DNA of 64,000 nt from Amphibiibacter pelophylacis (GCF_037688875.1 NZ_JAWDIE010000018.1:14396-78395); one strand, 5' to 3'; shown: positions 16,230 to 26,057, counted from the first letter of the stretch. Notes: generated by a model not told the origin, from the letters alone. Translations and numbers: made by a program.

Positions 16230-17195
16230 ATGAACCAGTACCACAGCACCGCGACGGTTCCACGCCGCCAGGCCTCGGCCTACTGGCGGGAGGTGATTGC
16301 GCAAACCTACTTCCAGCTGCAGCTGGATTTTGGCGTGCAGCAGCAGGAATTCCGGGGCGAGCTGCAGGCCTGGTCGCTGGGCCAGGTCTCGCTGTCGCGG
16401 CTGGCCAGCAGCCCGCTGCGCTACCGCCGTGCGCGTCTGGCGCAGCAGGGACCGACGGGCGAGATCCTGGTCACGCTGCCGCGCCTGACGCCGGTGCAGT
16501 TCGCGCAGATGGGCCGCGAGACGCTGTGCCAGCCCGGCCAGTTCATCCTGGAGCATGGCGACGAACCTTACCGCTTCGATTACGGCCAGGACAACAGCAT
16601 GCTGGTGCTCAAGCTGCCCGAAGCGGCGCTGCGCAGCCGGGCCGGGCCGGTGGACCGCTTCTGTGCGCGCCACTTCGACACCACCCAGGGTGCCGGGCAG
16701 CTGTTTTCCGATTACCTGATGCTCATCACCCGGCACTGCACGCAGCAGGGTCCGGAAACGCGCGCGCTGATGGGCCAGCAACTGATCGACCTGTTAGCCA
16801 CCGCGCTGCTGGACGAGCCTTCGGCGCTGCAGTCGGGGCTGTCCTCGGTGCGGGCCGCGCACCTGGCGCGCATCGAAACCCATGTTCGCCAGCGCATGAC
16901 CGACCCCGATCTGACGCCCGAGCGCATCGCTGCCGCCTGCGGCATTTCGCTGCGCTACCTGCACGACCTGTTCCGCGACACGGGGCAATCGGTCTCGCAG
17001 TGGGTGCGCAGCCTGCGCCTGCAGGCCGCGTGGGAGCAGCTGGCCCGCGCCAGCAGCGGGCGCAGCGTCGCGCAGGTGGCTTACGCCTGCGGTTTTGGCG
17101 ACCCGGCGCAGTTCTCCACGGCTTTCCGGCGCCATTTTGGTCTGCCGCCCAGCCAGGTCCAGCCCGGCCAGACGCCGCCTGTCCTGAAAAGCTGA
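16230..17195 (+). CDS. AraC family transcriptional regulator
   Basis: A 321-residue regulator with an N-terminal AraC_binding_2-like sensor domain and a C-terminal double helix-turn-helix (about 215-315): ITPERIAAACGISLRYLHDLF-like first HTH and VAQVAYACGFGDPAQFSTAFR second HTH, ending in the common FRRHFGLPPSQ. It lies 160 bases upstream of hyuB on the same strand and probably activates the hyuBA-liv genes; this link is by position only. Confidence 0.88.
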   Translation: MNQYHSTATVPRRQASAYWREVIAQTYFQLQLDFGVQQQEFRGELQAWSLGQVSLSRLASSPLRYRRARLAQQGPTGEILVTLPRLTPVQFAQMGRETLCQPGQFILEHGDEPYRFDYGQDNSMLVLKLPEAALRSRAGPVDRFCARHFDTTQGAGQLFSDYLMLITRHCTQQGPETRALMGQQLIDLLATALLDEPSALQSGLSSVRAAHLARIETHVRQRMTDPDLTPERIAAACGISLRYLHDLFRDTGQSVSQWVRSLRLQAAWEQLARASSGRSVAQVAYACGFGDPAQFSTAFRRHFGLPPSQVQPGQTPPVLKS

Positions 17196-17354
17196 ACCGG
17201 CCACCCCAGGTCACGAAGGGCCTGGGGAAAATCCTCCCCGCACTGCACCCACGCACAAGCCGTGGTGCACGCCCGCACAAGTCCGAACCGGCCTCGCTGC
17301 CCACAATTCCTGACATCGCGCCGCCTGTTGCGGCCTGTGCAAGGAGGAGCATCC

Positions 17355-19106
17355 ATGGCAACGAACCGGTCCGTCGACCCCATCACTCTCGCCGTCGTGC
17401 GCGGCACCCTGGAAACCACCCAGCGCGAAATGACGCTGACGCTGGAGAAAACCGCCCGCTCCAGCGTGTTCAACGTGGCCCACGACTACAGCAACGCGCT
17501 GTTCAATCACCGCGCCGAAATGATCCTGCAGGGCCAGGACATTCCCATCCACCTGGGCGGCCTGATGCCAGCCATGAAAGCCGTGGCCGCCTACTTTGGC
17601 GACGACATCCACGAAGGCGATGTCATCTACCACAACGACCCGGCCATGATGGGCAGCCACATCCTGGACTGCACCATGTACAAGCCCGTGTTTTACAAGG
17701 GCAAGCTGGTGTTCTGGAGCGTGTGCAAAGGCCACGTCACCGACATCGGCGGGCCGGTCCCGGCGGGCTACAACCCCGATGCGAAGGAAATCTTCGCCGA
17801 AGGCTTGCGCATTCCGCCCGTCAAGCTGTGGAGCAAAGGCGAGCCGCGCCAGGACGTGATCCAGTTCATTCTGTCGAATGTGCGTTCGCGCCGGGACTGG
17901 GAGGGCGATCTGAAGGCGCAGTACGGCGCCGTGACCATCGGCGAGCGCAACCTGATCGCGCTGGTCGAAAAATACGGGCTGGAAGAAGTCCAGGCCTGCA
18001 GCGACGAGCTGCTGGCCATGGCCGACCGCTCGATGCGCCAGCTCTTTGCCAGCGTGAAAGACGGCCGCTACACCGCCACCGCCGTGCTGGAAGACGCGGG
18101 CCACGGGCTGGGCGAGCTGCCCATCACCGCCACGGTGGACATCCGGGGCGACAACTGCCACATCCGCATCGACAGCCCGCCGCAGGTGCCCTACTTCATC
18201 AACAGCTACGAGGGCAATTCCTACTCGGGCGTTTACCTGGGCCTGATGATGTTCGCCAAGGTGGCGCCGCCCTACAACGAGGGCCTGTACCGCTGCGTGA
18301 CGCTGGACCTCGGCCCCAAGGGCACGCTGTGCAACGCCCGCGAACCCGCGCCGCACGTCAACTGCACGACCACGCCGATGGAGACCCTGGCCGACGCCGT
18401 GCGTCTGGCGCTGGAACAGGCCGCGCCCGAGCGCGCCGTGGGGTCCTGGGGACACAGCAGCGGCATCAACATCGCGGGCTTTGACACGCGCAACAGCGAG
18501 GAGTACGTGACCATGGTGCTGGCCTCGCTGATCAGCGGCGCCGGGGCCACGGCCAGCATGGACGGCTGGAATTCGGTCGGGCCGCAGTGCTGCTTTGGCG
18601 CGCTCAGTTCGGGCGACATCGAAATCCTCGAATACTCCTACCCGGTGCAGATCCACCGCTACGGCCTCGTGGGCGACAGCGGCGGCGCGGGCTATCACCG
18701 GGGCGGCTGCGCCACGGTGTGGGAGGTCGAACCGCTGGCGCACGAAATGACCGCGATCAGCTTCGGCGAAGGCCGCCACTACCCGGCCATTGGCGCCCAG
18801 GGCGCACGCAGCGCGCGGCCTGAGCTGAAGGTCGGCCGCGTCGAGCTGAAGGACGGCGAAGCGGTGAAGGAAGTCATGCGCACCAACGCCATCATGACCC
18901 TGCAGCCGGGCCAGCGCGTGGCCACCATCAACCCGGGCGGCGGCGGCTGGGGCGAACCGCTGCAGCGCGAGATCGAGCGCGTGGTCGCTGACGTGCGCAA
19001 CGGCTATGTCTCGGTCGCCGCCGCGCGCGACGAGTACGGCGTCGAGGTCGATACCGCCACCTGGACCGCCCGCCCCTGCGGCGCGCGCCTGACGGCCTCA
19101 GCCTGA
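17355..19106 (+). CDS. hyuB: Hydantoinase B / oxoprolinase family subunit
   Basis: A 583-residue protein of the HyuB/oxoprolinase C-terminal family, which works with HyuA in ATP-dependent opening of hydantoin, 5-oxoproline or related lactams, or in carboxylation of ketones. The conserved start (DPITLAVVRGTLETTQREM), HLGGLMPAM block, DGDVIYHNDP-like block and C-terminal NPGGGGWG are present. The ATG at 17355 follows a strong AAGGAGG; the longer open frame lacks support. HyuA follows 66 bases later. The actual substrate is not evident. Confidence 0.88.
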   Translation: MATNRSVDPITLAVVRGTLETTQREMTLTLEKTARSSVFNVAHDYSNALFNHRAEMILQGQDIPIHLGGLMPAMKAVAAYFGDDIHEGDVIYHNDPAMMGSHILDCTMYKPVFYKGKLVFWSVCKGHVTDIGGPVPAGYNPDAKEIFAEGLRIPPVKLWSKGEPRQDVIQFILSNVRSRRDWEGDLKAQYGAVTIGERNLIALVEKYGLEEVQACSDELLAMADRSMRQLFASVKDGRYTATAVLEDAGHGLGELPITATVDIRGDNCHIRIDSPPQVPYFINSYEGNSYSGVYLGLMMFAKVAPPYNEGLYRCVTLDLGPKGTLCNAREPAPHVNCTTTPMETLADAVRLALEQAAPERAVGSWGHSSGINIAGFDTRNSEEYVTMVLASLISGAGATASMDGWNSVGPQCCFGALSSGDIEILEYSYPVQIHRYGLVGDSGGAGYHRGGCATVWEVEPLAHEMTAISFGEGRHYPAIGAQGARSARPELKVGRVELKDGEAVKEVMRTNAIMTLQPGQRVATINPGGGGWGEPLQREIERVVADVRNGYVSVAAARDEYGVEVDTATWTARPCGARLTASA

Positions 19107-19172
19107 GCCGCAGCCTCCATCGCCTGAACGGGCTCCCGGGCCCCTTCCCCCTTCTGAAGAAAGAAACACACC

Positions 19173-21248
19173 ATGAGCTATCGACTGGGCGTAGACGCCG
19201 GCGGCACTTTCACCGATTTCGTTCTGGCCGATGACCAGGGCCAGGTTCACCTGTTCAAAGCCACTTCCACCCCCGAGGACGGCACGCAGGCCATCGCGGC
19301 GGGCCTGGCGCAGATCAGCGAGAAGCTGGGGCGGCCGGTGGCCGACATCCTGGCCGACACCACGCTGTGCGTGAACGGCACCACGGTGGCGCTGAACGCG
19401 CTGATCCAGCACAAGGGCGTCAAGACCGGGCTGATCTGCACCGCCGGGCACGAGGATTCGCTGGAGATCCGTCTGGGTCACAAGGAAGAAGGCTACCGCT
19501 ACGACGCCGACTACCCGCCCGCGCGCCAGCTGGTCGAGCGCCACCTGCGCCTGCCGGTGCGCGAGCGCGTGCTGGCCGATGGCAGCATACGCACGCCGCT
19601 GAACGAGGACGACGTGCGCGCCGCCTGCGAGACCTTCCGCCGCGAGGGCGTGCAGGCCGTGGCCGTGTCGCTGCTGTGGAGCGTCGCCAACGGCCAGCAC
19701 GAGCGCCGCGTCACCGAGCTGGTGCGCGAGCTGCTGCCGGAGGTCTACGTGTCGTCGGGTCTGGAGGTCTTTCCGCAGATGCGCGAGTACACGCGCACCT
19801 CGACCGCCGTGGTCAATGCCTATCTGGGCCCGGTGCTGAAAGCCTATGTGGACCGCATCGACCAGTTCTACCGCGATCAGGGCGTGCGCGTGCCGGTGCG
19901 CTACTTCCAGAGCAACGGCGGCATGGCGGCCCGCGACGTGATGGTCTCGCGCGCGGTCAACGCCATCAACTCGGGGCCTGCCTCGGCGCCGCGCGCGGGC
20001 GCCTGGGTGTGCGAGCCGCTGGGCCTGGCCAACTACATCACCGTGGACATGGGCGGAACGTCCTTCGACATCACGCTGACCCACCAGGGCCGCACCAACA
20101 TCAGCAAGGACATCGATTTCCTGCGCTACCGCATCGGCTCGCCCATGATCCAGGTCGAAACGCTGGGCGCGGGCGGAGGCTCCATCGCCTGGATCGACGC
20201 GCTGGGCGTGCTCAATGTGGGGCCGCAGTCGGCGGGCGCGCAGCCTGGCCCGGCCTGCTACCAGCGCGGCGGCACGCTGCCCACCGTGACGGATGCGAAT
20301 GTGGTGCTGGGCTACCTCAACCCCACGCACCTGCTGGGCGGGCGCCTGGAGATCGACGCCAGCGCCGCCGCTGACGCCATCACCCGCGAAGTGGCGCAGC
20401 CGCTGGGCATCAGCCTGGAGCGCGCCGCGCACGGCATGTACAGCATCGTCAACAACAGCATGGTCAACGGCATCCGGCGCGTGTCCATCGAGCGCGGCTA
20501 CGACCCCCGCGATTTCGCCCTGATCGGCGCGGGCGGCGCCACCGGCCTGCACCTGACCGCGCTGGCGCAGGAGATCGGCTGCCGCACCGTGCTGGTGCCC
20601 AAGCTGGCTTCGGGGCTGTGCGCTTTCGGCCAGCTGCTGTCCGACATCCGCTACAACCGCATGGCCGCCACGCCCATGCGTCTGGACGAACGCGCCGACC
20701 TGGCCGGGCTGGAGCAGCGCTTCACCGAACTCGAAGCCGACGCCGTGCAGGCGCTGGAGAGCGAAGGCCTGGCGCGCAAGGACATCCACGTCCAGCGCAG
20801 CATGGACATGCGTTACGTCGGCCAGGTGCACGAGTGCACGGTCGATCTGGGCGATCTGCGCATCAGCGCGGACACGCTGGGCGAGATTCGCCAGCGCTTC
20901 AACGACCTGCACCGCCAGCTTTTCACCTACGACGAGCCCGACAGCCTGATCGAAATCGTGAACATCGAAGCCACCGTTTCCGGCCGCACCGGCGCCGTGC
21001 AGCCCGGACAGATCGCGGCGGGCGGCCAGGCCCAGAGCGCCCGCTCGGGCGAGCGCGACATGGTCTTTGCCGGCGACGGCAGCCGCACGCGCACGCCAGT
21101 CTATGACGGCCAGCGCCTGGGCGCCGGTGACCTGCTTGACGGCCCGGTGGTGATCGAAGAGCCCACCACCACCATCGTCGTCCAGCCGGGCTGGCGCGTG
21201 CGCCTGCACGCCAGCGGCACCTACGTCATCACCCGTCAGGACGCCTGA
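19173..21248 (+). CDS. hyuA: Hydantoinase A / oxoprolinase family ATPase subunit
   Basis: A 691-residue partner of HyuB with an ASKHA-type ATPase fold. The phosphate loop DAGGTFTDFVL (about 7-17) opens the protein, the second phosphate motif is VDMGGTSFDI near residue 290, and the hydantoinase/oxoprolinase block continues with LGAGGGSIAWID and IGAGGATGLHL. Length is usual. Together with HyuB and the ABC transporter behind it, it forms an import-and-hydrolysis unit. 5-Oxoprolinase, hydantoinase or acetophenone-carboxylase-like activity are all possible. Confidence 0.9.
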   Translation: MSYRLGVDAGGTFTDFVLADDQGQVHLFKATSTPEDGTQAIAAGLAQISEKLGRPVADILADTTLCVNGTTVALNALIQHKGVKTGLICTAGHEDSLEIRLGHKEEGYRYDADYPPARQLVERHLRLPVRERVLADGSIRTPLNEDDVRAACETFRREGVQAVAVSLLWSVANGQHERRVTELVRELLPEVYVSSGLEVFPQMREYTRTSTAVVNAYLGPVLKAYVDRIDQFYRDQGVRVPVRYFQSNGGMAARDVMVSRAVNAINSGPASAPRAGAWVCEPLGLANYITVDMGGTSFDITLTHQGRTNISKDIDFLRYRIGSPMIQVETLGAGGGSIAWIDALGVLNVGPQSAGAQPGPACYQRGGTLPTVTDANVVLGYLNPTHLLGGRLEIDASAAADAITREVAQPLGISLERAAHGMYSIVNNSMVNGIRRVSIERGYDPRDFALIGAGGATGLHLTALAQEIGCRTVLVPKLASGLCAFGQLLSDIRYNRMAATPMRLDERADLAGLEQRFTELEADAVQALESEGLARKDIHVQRSMDMRYVGQVHECTVDLGDLRISADTLGEIRQRFNDLHRQLFTYDEPDSLIEIVNIEATVSGRTGAVQPGQIAAGGQAQSARSGERDMVFAGDGSRTRTPVYDGQRLGAGDLLDGPVVIEEPTTTIVVQPGWRVRLHASGTYVITRQDA

Positions 21249-21282
21249 GCGCCCGGGCGCCGCTGCAGCAAAGGCCACCGCC

Positions 21283-22095
21283 ATGACCTCCTTCGCGACC
21301 TCATCGGACAGCGCCAGCGGCCTGCAGGCGCATGCCGTCGGCGTCCACTTTCAGGGCCTGAAAGCGCTCAGCGGCGTGGATCTGACGCTGCAGCGCGGGC
21401 GCATCACCGGCCTGATCGGCCCCAACGGCGCGGGCAAAACCACGCTGGTCAACGTGCTGTCGGGCTTTCAGGTGCCCCACGAGGGCGAGGTGCGGCTGGA
21501 CGGGCAGAGCCTGCGCAGCCTCAGCGCCGACGCGCTGCGCCGCTGGGGGGTGGCGCGCACCTTCCAGGGCGGGCGCCTGTTCGCCAACCTGACGGTGCAG
21601 GAGAACCTGGAAGCCGCCGGTGTCGGCCTGGGCCAGAACCGTGCGCAGGCGCGGCGCGAGGCGCAGGCCCTGCTGGACGAGATGCAGGTCGGCGCGCTGG
21701 CCCCGCTGCGCGCGGCCGATCTGCCCTACACCGACGAGCGCCGCGTCAGCATCGCCCGCGCGCTGATGGGCCGCCCGCGCTACCTGCTGCTGGACGAGCC
21801 CGCCGCCGGCATGAGCGACCCGGAAGCGCACGAGCTGGACGCGCTGGTGCGCCACCTGGTCGAGCGCGTGGGCTGCGGCGTGCTGCTGATCGAGCACAAC
21901 ATCCGCCTGGTGCTGGGCTTGTGCGACGAGGTGGTGGTGCTGGACAGCGGCTGCGTCATCGCCCAAGGGTTGCCTGACGAGATCCACCGCAACGAGCGCG
22001 TGCGCGAAGCCTATATGGGCAGCATGGCCGCCGCCGTGGACGAAGACCGCGCCAGCAGCGCGGCCTCGCCCCGCTCTGCCGGAGCGGCCGCATGA
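21283..22095 (+). CDS. livG: ABC transporter ATP-binding protein, LivG type
   Basis: A 270-residue ATPase of a branched-chain-amino-acid-type importer. Walker A is GPNGAGKTTL and Walker B is YLLLDEPAAGMS. The LivG-type MS-rich H loop region (IEHNIRLVLGLCD) is present. The ABC signature reads LPYTDERRVSIARAL; the usual form is closer to LSYGDQRR, so the central Gly is replaced. It follows hyuA by 34 bases and overlaps livF by 4 nt. Transports an unknown substrate, probably that of HyuAB. Confidence 0.9.
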   Translation: MTSFATSSDSASGLQAHAVGVHFQGLKALSGVDLTLQRGRITGLIGPNGAGKTTLVNVLSGFQVPHEGEVRLDGQSLRSLSADALRRWGVARTFQGGRLFANLTVQENLEAAGVGLGQNRAQARREAQALLDEMQVGALAPLRAADLPYTDERRVSIARALMGRPRYLLLDEPAAGMSDPEAHELDALVRHLVERVGCGVLLIEHNIRLVLGLCDEVVVLDSGCVIAQGLPDEIHRNERVREAYMGSMAAAVDEDRASSAASPRSAGAAA

Positions 22096-22835
22096 GCGCC
22101 GCTGATCTGAGCGTCCAGGATCTCACGGTGCGCTACGGCAGCACTGTGGCGCTGCGCGGTCTCTCGCTGGACGTGGCGCAAGGCAGCACGCTGATGCTGA
22201 CCGGCCCCAACGGCGCGGGCAAATCCACGCTGTGCAAATCGCTGATCGGCTGGGTGCGCCCGGCCAGCGGCGCGCTGCTGTGGCAGGGCCAGAGCCTGGC
22301 CGGGCTCAGCCCGGAGGACATCGCTGCGCGCGGCATCGCCATGATCCCCGAAGGCCGCCACGTCTTTGGCAGCCTGAGCGTGATCGACAACCTGCGCGTG
22401 GCCGCCACTCGGCGGCGCGACCGCGCGGGCATCGCCGCTGATCTGGATCGGCTGCTGGCGGTCTTTCCCATGCTGCAGCCGCGCCTGCAGCAGGCGGCCG
22501 GAATGCTGTCGGGCGGCCAGCAGCAGATGCTGGTCATTGCCCGCGCGCTGATGGGCCGCCCGCGCCTGCTGGTCATCGACGAGCCCTCGCTGGGCCTGGC
22601 GCCACAGGTGACCGACCAGGTCTACGCCACGCTGCGCCAGCTTCAGGCCGAGCAGGGGCTGTCGCTGCTGATCGTGGAACAGAGCTCGCGCCGCGCCGCC
22701 GCCATGTCCAGCCCGCTGGTGCTGCTGCGCGAAGGCCAGGCCGTGCTGCGCGGCCCGGCCAGCCAGATCGACGCCGACACGCTGGAACGCGCCTATTTCG
22801 GCGACGACAGCCCCGCCCTGGAGAGCCCGCCATGA
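22092..22835 (+). CDS. livF: ABC transporter ATP-binding protein, LivF type
   Basis: A 247-residue second ATPase of the importer. Walker [15 protein letters not shown], a canonical signature MLSGGQQQMLVIARAL and Walker B LLVIDEPSLGLAP are intact, and the GIAMIPEGRHVFGSLSV segment is typical of LivF. It overlaps livG and livH by 4 nt each, so subunit ratios are probably set by coupled translation. The substrate is not determined by this subunit. Confidence 0.92.
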   Translation: MSAADLSVQDLTVRYGSTVALRGLSLDVAQGSTLMLTGPNGAGKSTLCKSLIGWVRPASGALLWQGQSLAGLSPEDIAARGIAMIPEGRHVFGSLSVIDNLRVAATRRRDRAGIAADLDRLLAVFPMLQPRLQQAAGMLSGGQQQMLVIARALMGRPRLLVIDEPSLGLAPQVTDQVYATLRQLQAEQGLSLLIVEQSSRRAAAMSSPLVLLREGQAVLRGPASQIDADTLERAYFGDDSPALESPP

Positions 22836-23743
22836 ACCTGCTGCAGCTGCTGTTTGACGCCCTCTCGCTGGGCAGCCTTTACGCCCTCGGGGCGCTGGGC
22901 ATCGCGCTGATTTTTGGTGTGATGCGCCTCGTGAACTTCGCCCACGGCGATGTCATGACCTTCTCGGTCTTTGGCCTGATCGCGCCCACCACGGCCGCCG
23001 CTGCGCCGCTGCTGATCGGCGCCTGGAGCACGCCGCTGCTGGTGACCGCCACACTGGCGCTGGGCGCGGGCCTGGCCATGCTGTCCGAGGCGCTGATTTT
23101 CCGGCGACTGCGCCGCGCCTCGCCCACCGCGACCATGATCGCCTCGTTTGCGCTGGGCTTCGTCATCCAGAACGCGCTGCTGATGCTGCACAGCTCGCGG
23201 CCCAAATCAATCAACCTGTGGCCTGCGCTGAGCCAGCCGGTGCCCATCGGCAGCGCCAGCGTGCCGGGGCTGCAGCTGCTGATCATCGCGGTGACGCTGG
23301 CGCTGCTGGTGGGCCTCGTGATGCTGCTGCGTCACAGCCGCGTCGGGCTGGAGATGCGCGCCGCCGCCGAAGATTTCGCCATGGCACGGGCCCTGGGCGT
23401 GCGCGCCAACCGCGTCATCCTGCTGGCTTTTGGCCTGAGCGGCGCGCTGGCCGCACTGATCGGGCTTTTTCTGACCAGCCAGTCGGGCGTGCTGGACCTG
23501 CGCATGGGCGGGCCGATGATGCTGGTGGCTTTCGTCGCCACGGTGATCGGCGGCCTGGGCAGCCTGGCCGGAGCGGTGCTGGGCGGCTTTCTGCTGGGCG
23601 CGGTCAGCACCGCGCTGCAGATGGTGCTGCCGCTGGATGCCCGCCCTTTCCGCGATGCCCTGGTTTATCTGGGCGTGATCGCCCTGCTGCTGTGGCGACC
23701 CCAGGGCCTGTTTGTCACTTCTGCGGTGCGCCAGCGCATCTGA
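22832..23743 (+). CDS. livH: ABC transporter permease, LivH type
   Basis: A 303-residue polytopic permease of the branched-chain-amino-acid-type importer, with about 8 hydrophobic segments. The N-terminal LFDALSLGSLYALGALGIALIFGVM is characteristic of LivH, as are LVNFAHGDVM and the coupling-loop region EDFAMARALGVRANRV with the EAA-like arrangement. It is in the middle of the livGFHMK run with a 4-nt overlap at its start. Confidence 0.92.
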   Translation: MNLLQLLFDALSLGSLYALGALGIALIFGVMRLVNFAHGDVMTFSVFGLIAPTTAAAAPLLIGAWSTPLLVTATLALGAGLAMLSEALIFRRLRRASPTATMIASFALGFVIQNALLMLHSSRPKSINLWPALSQPVPIGSASVPGLQLLIIAVTLALLVGLVMLLRHSRVGLEMRAAAEDFAMARALGVRANRVILLAFGLSGALAALIGLFLTSQSGVLDLRMGGPMMLVAFVATVIGGLGSLAGAVLGGFLLGAVSTALQMVLPLDARPFRDALVYLGVIALLLWRPQGLFVTSAVRQRI

Positions 23744-23762
23744 CCCCGAGGAAGATTCCGCC

Positions 23763-24749
23763 ATGAACCCATCCTCCCTGGCCGCGCGCCACCGCGATGC
23801 GCTGCTCCTGGCCGCCGTGCTGCTGGCTCTGGCCGCGCTGGCCAGTGTGGCCGCGCCCGGCCTGCAGCGCACGCTGACCGAAGGGCTGATCCGCGTCGTC
23901 ACCGTTCTGGGCCTGTTTGTTTTTGTCGGGCAGTCGGGTGTGATCAGCTTTGGCCACATCGCTTTCATGGGCGTGGGCGCTTACGCCGCCGCCTGGCTGA
24001 CGATGGATCCGGCCATCAAACCCTTTGTGCTGGGCGGTCTGCCCGAGTGGCTGCAGGCGCTGTCGCTGCCCTGGTGGCAGGCCACGCTGGCGGGCGGCGC
24101 GCTGGCCGCCGTGGCCGCCGCAGTGACCGGCATCGCCATCCTGCGGCTGACGGGCATCGCGGCGTCGATCGCCACTTTTTCGCTGCTGGCGATTTTCAAC
24201 GTGGTCTATTCCAGCTGGGACAGCGTCACGGCGGGGACCAGTTCCATCGTCGGCGTCCCCACCACCGTGGGCATTCCGCAGGCGCTGGGCGTGGCGCTGC
24301 TGGCGCTGCTGCTGGCTGAAATCCACCGCCATTCGCGCTGGGGACTGGCGCTGCAGGCGGTGCGCGAAGAGCCCGTGGCGGCGCAGTCCTGCGGCATCCG
24401 CGCGCTGCGCATGAAGCTGATCGCCTTCGTGCTCAGCGCCCTGGTCTGCGGCGCCGCCGGAGCGCTCAACGCCCAGTACCTGGGCGTGGTCAGCCCGGAC
24501 GAGTACTACCTGCCGCGCACCTTCATCACGCTGGCGATGCTGGTCATCGGCGGCATGTCCAGCCTGCGCGGCGCGGTGGGCGGCACGGTGCTGATCTCGC
24601 TGCTCATGGAGCTTCTGACCCGCCTGGAGGCGGGCGTGACCCTGGGCAGCACCACGTTGGCGCTGCCGCACGGCGCGCAGGAGATCGCCATCGGCCTGCT
24701 GATGATCGTGATGCTGATCGTGCGCCCGCACGGGCTGTGGACGCGCTGA
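23763..24749 (+). CDS. livM: ABC transporter permease, LivM type
   Basis: A 328-residue second permease with about 9-10 hydrophobic segments. LivM marks are GQSGVISFGHIAFMGVGAYAAA, the coupling loop AVREEPVAAQSCGI and the closing GLLMIVMLIVRPHGLW. The ATG at 23763 lies just after a CCGAGGAAG ribosome-binding stretch and is chosen over a longer open frame that overlaps livH. The binding protein follows 89 bases later. Confidence 0.92.
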   Translation: MNPSSLAARHRDALLLAAVLLALAALASVAAPGLQRTLTEGLIRVVTVLGLFVFVGQSGVISFGHIAFMGVGAYAAAWLTMDPAIKPFVLGGLPEWLQALSLPWWQATLAGGALAAVAAAVTGIAILRLTGIAASIATFSLLAIFNVVYSSWDSVTAGTSSIVGVPTTVGIPQALGVALLALLLAEIHRHSRWGLALQAVREEPVAAQSCGIRALRMKLIAFVLSALVCGAAGALNAQYLGVVSPDEYYLPRTFITLAMLVIGGMSSLRGAVGGTVLISLLMELLTRLEAGVTLGSTTLALPHGAQEIAIGLLMIVMLIVRPHGLWTR

Positions 24750-24838
24750 CGTCTTCCCGCCTTCCCTGCTTCCCGCCCTCCCTCTTTTCCTGCTGACCTG
24801 ACCCCCGTTCCATCCCGAAAACACTAGGAGACCCTGCC

Positions 24839-26029
24839 ATGCGCCCCTTGTTCACCCGCACCGCTCTGGCCGCGCTCGCGCTGGCCGCCTGCACCGCCGC
24901 CCAGGCCCAGCCCAAAGACCTGGTCATCGGCTTTGCCACCGCCCGCTCCGGCTGGCTGGAGGCCTACGACACCCCGGCGCGCAACGCCGCCATGATCCGC
25001 ATCAACGAGATCAACGCCGCCGGTGGCCTGCTGGGCCGCAAGCTGCGCGTGGTCGAATCCGACAGCAAGACCGACCGCGCCCAGAGCGCCAAAGCCGGGC
25101 TGGACGTGCTGGACCAGGGCGCTGATCTGGTCGTGACCAGCTGCGATTACGATTTCGGCGCCCCCGCCGCCATCGAGGCGCAGAAGAAGGGCAAAGTCGC
25201 CTTCTTCCTGTGCGCCGAAGACATCAAGGCCGGGCTGCAGGGCGTGGGCAAAATGGCCTTCACCGGCTCGCTGCTCAACGCCGTTCAGGGCGCCACCGTC
25301 ATCGACTGGGCCTACAACAGGCGCAAGGTGCGCAGCGCCTACGTGCTGGAAGACACGGCCATCGAGTACAACAAAGGCATCTGCAAGGGCTTTGCCGCGC
25401 AGGCCAAAACCCTGCCTGAGCTGAAAATCGTCGGCCAGGACACCTTCAAGGGCGGCGACGCCAGCATCGCGGCGCAGGTCTCGCGCATCAAGGCGCTGCC
25501 CACGCCGCCCGACGCCATCATGCTGTGCTCGGTCATTCCGGCTGCGGCCAGCGCGGTCAAGCAGCTGCGCGCGGCCGGGATCAACTCGCTGATCCTGAAC
25601 GGCTCGGCGGTCGATGGCAGCTACTGGCTGGATTCGGTGCCCGGCCTGTCCAACTTTGTCGTGCCCGTGCAGGGCTCGATCTACGGCGACGACCCCAACC
25701 CCAAAGTCGAGGCCTTCAACAAGACCTACGCCACCCAGTACGGCGGGCGCCCGTCCAGCACCTACGTCTACCCGGGCTACATCCTGATCGACCTGTGGGC
25801 CAAAGCGGTCGAGCGCGCCAAATCGGCCGATGGCGCACCCGTGGTCGCGCAACTGGAGAAAATGAACGCCGAACCCACCATTTTTGGCCCGCGCAGCTTC
25901 AGCCCGGCGCTGCACATCCAGAACAACATCCCGCTGCTGATCAGCGAAGTCAAAAACGGCAAGCCCGGCATCGTCGACAAATGGCAGCTCGCCAAGCCCT
26001 TCCCGGTGGCGGAGCTGGCGAAGCGGTGA
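24839..26029 (+). CDS. ABC transporter substrate-binding protein, LivK type
   Basis: A 396-residue periplasmic binding protein of the branched-chain-amino-acid-type family (peripla_BP_6). The signal peptide is residues 1-22, ending in AQA. The mature part opens with the usual strand (DLVIGFATARSGWLEAYDTPARN) and has INEINAAGGLLGRKLRVV. The CTAAQA region has a Cys, but the lipobox is not convincing. It is last in the hyuBA-liv cluster, and a GGAG lies before the ATG. It determines the substrate, which is unknown. Confidence 0.9.
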   Translation: MRPLFTRTALAALALAACTAAQAQPKDLVIGFATARSGWLEAYDTPARNAAMIRINEINAAGGLLGRKLRVVESDSKTDRAQSAKAGLDVLDQGADLVVTSCDYDFGAPAAIEAQKKGKVAFFLCAEDIKAGLQGVGKMAFTGSLLNAVQGATVIDWAYNRRKVRSAYVLEDTAIEYNKGICKGFAAQAKTLPELKIVGQDTFKGGDASIAAQVSRIKALPTPPDAIMLCSVIPAAASAVKQLRAAGINSLILNGSAVDGSYWLDSVPGLSNFVVPVQGSIYGDDPNPKVEAFNKTYATQYGGRPSSTYVYPGYILIDLWAKAVERAKSADGAPVVAQLEKMNAEPTIFGPRSFSPALHIQNNIPLLISEVKNGKPGIVDKWQLAKPFPVAELAKR

Positions 26030-26031
26030 TA

Positions 26032-26057
26032 CGGCGGGGGCCAACACCGGCCCTCCG
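26032..26057. terminator. Putative bidirectional hairpin between convergent livK-like and galM genes
   Basis: A GC-rich stem (CGG..GGGCC with GGCCCTCCG, one internal mismatch) with loop AACACC fills the 28 bases between two convergent stop codons. There is no T tract on either strand, so termination is likely by position but not proven. Confidence 0.45.
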
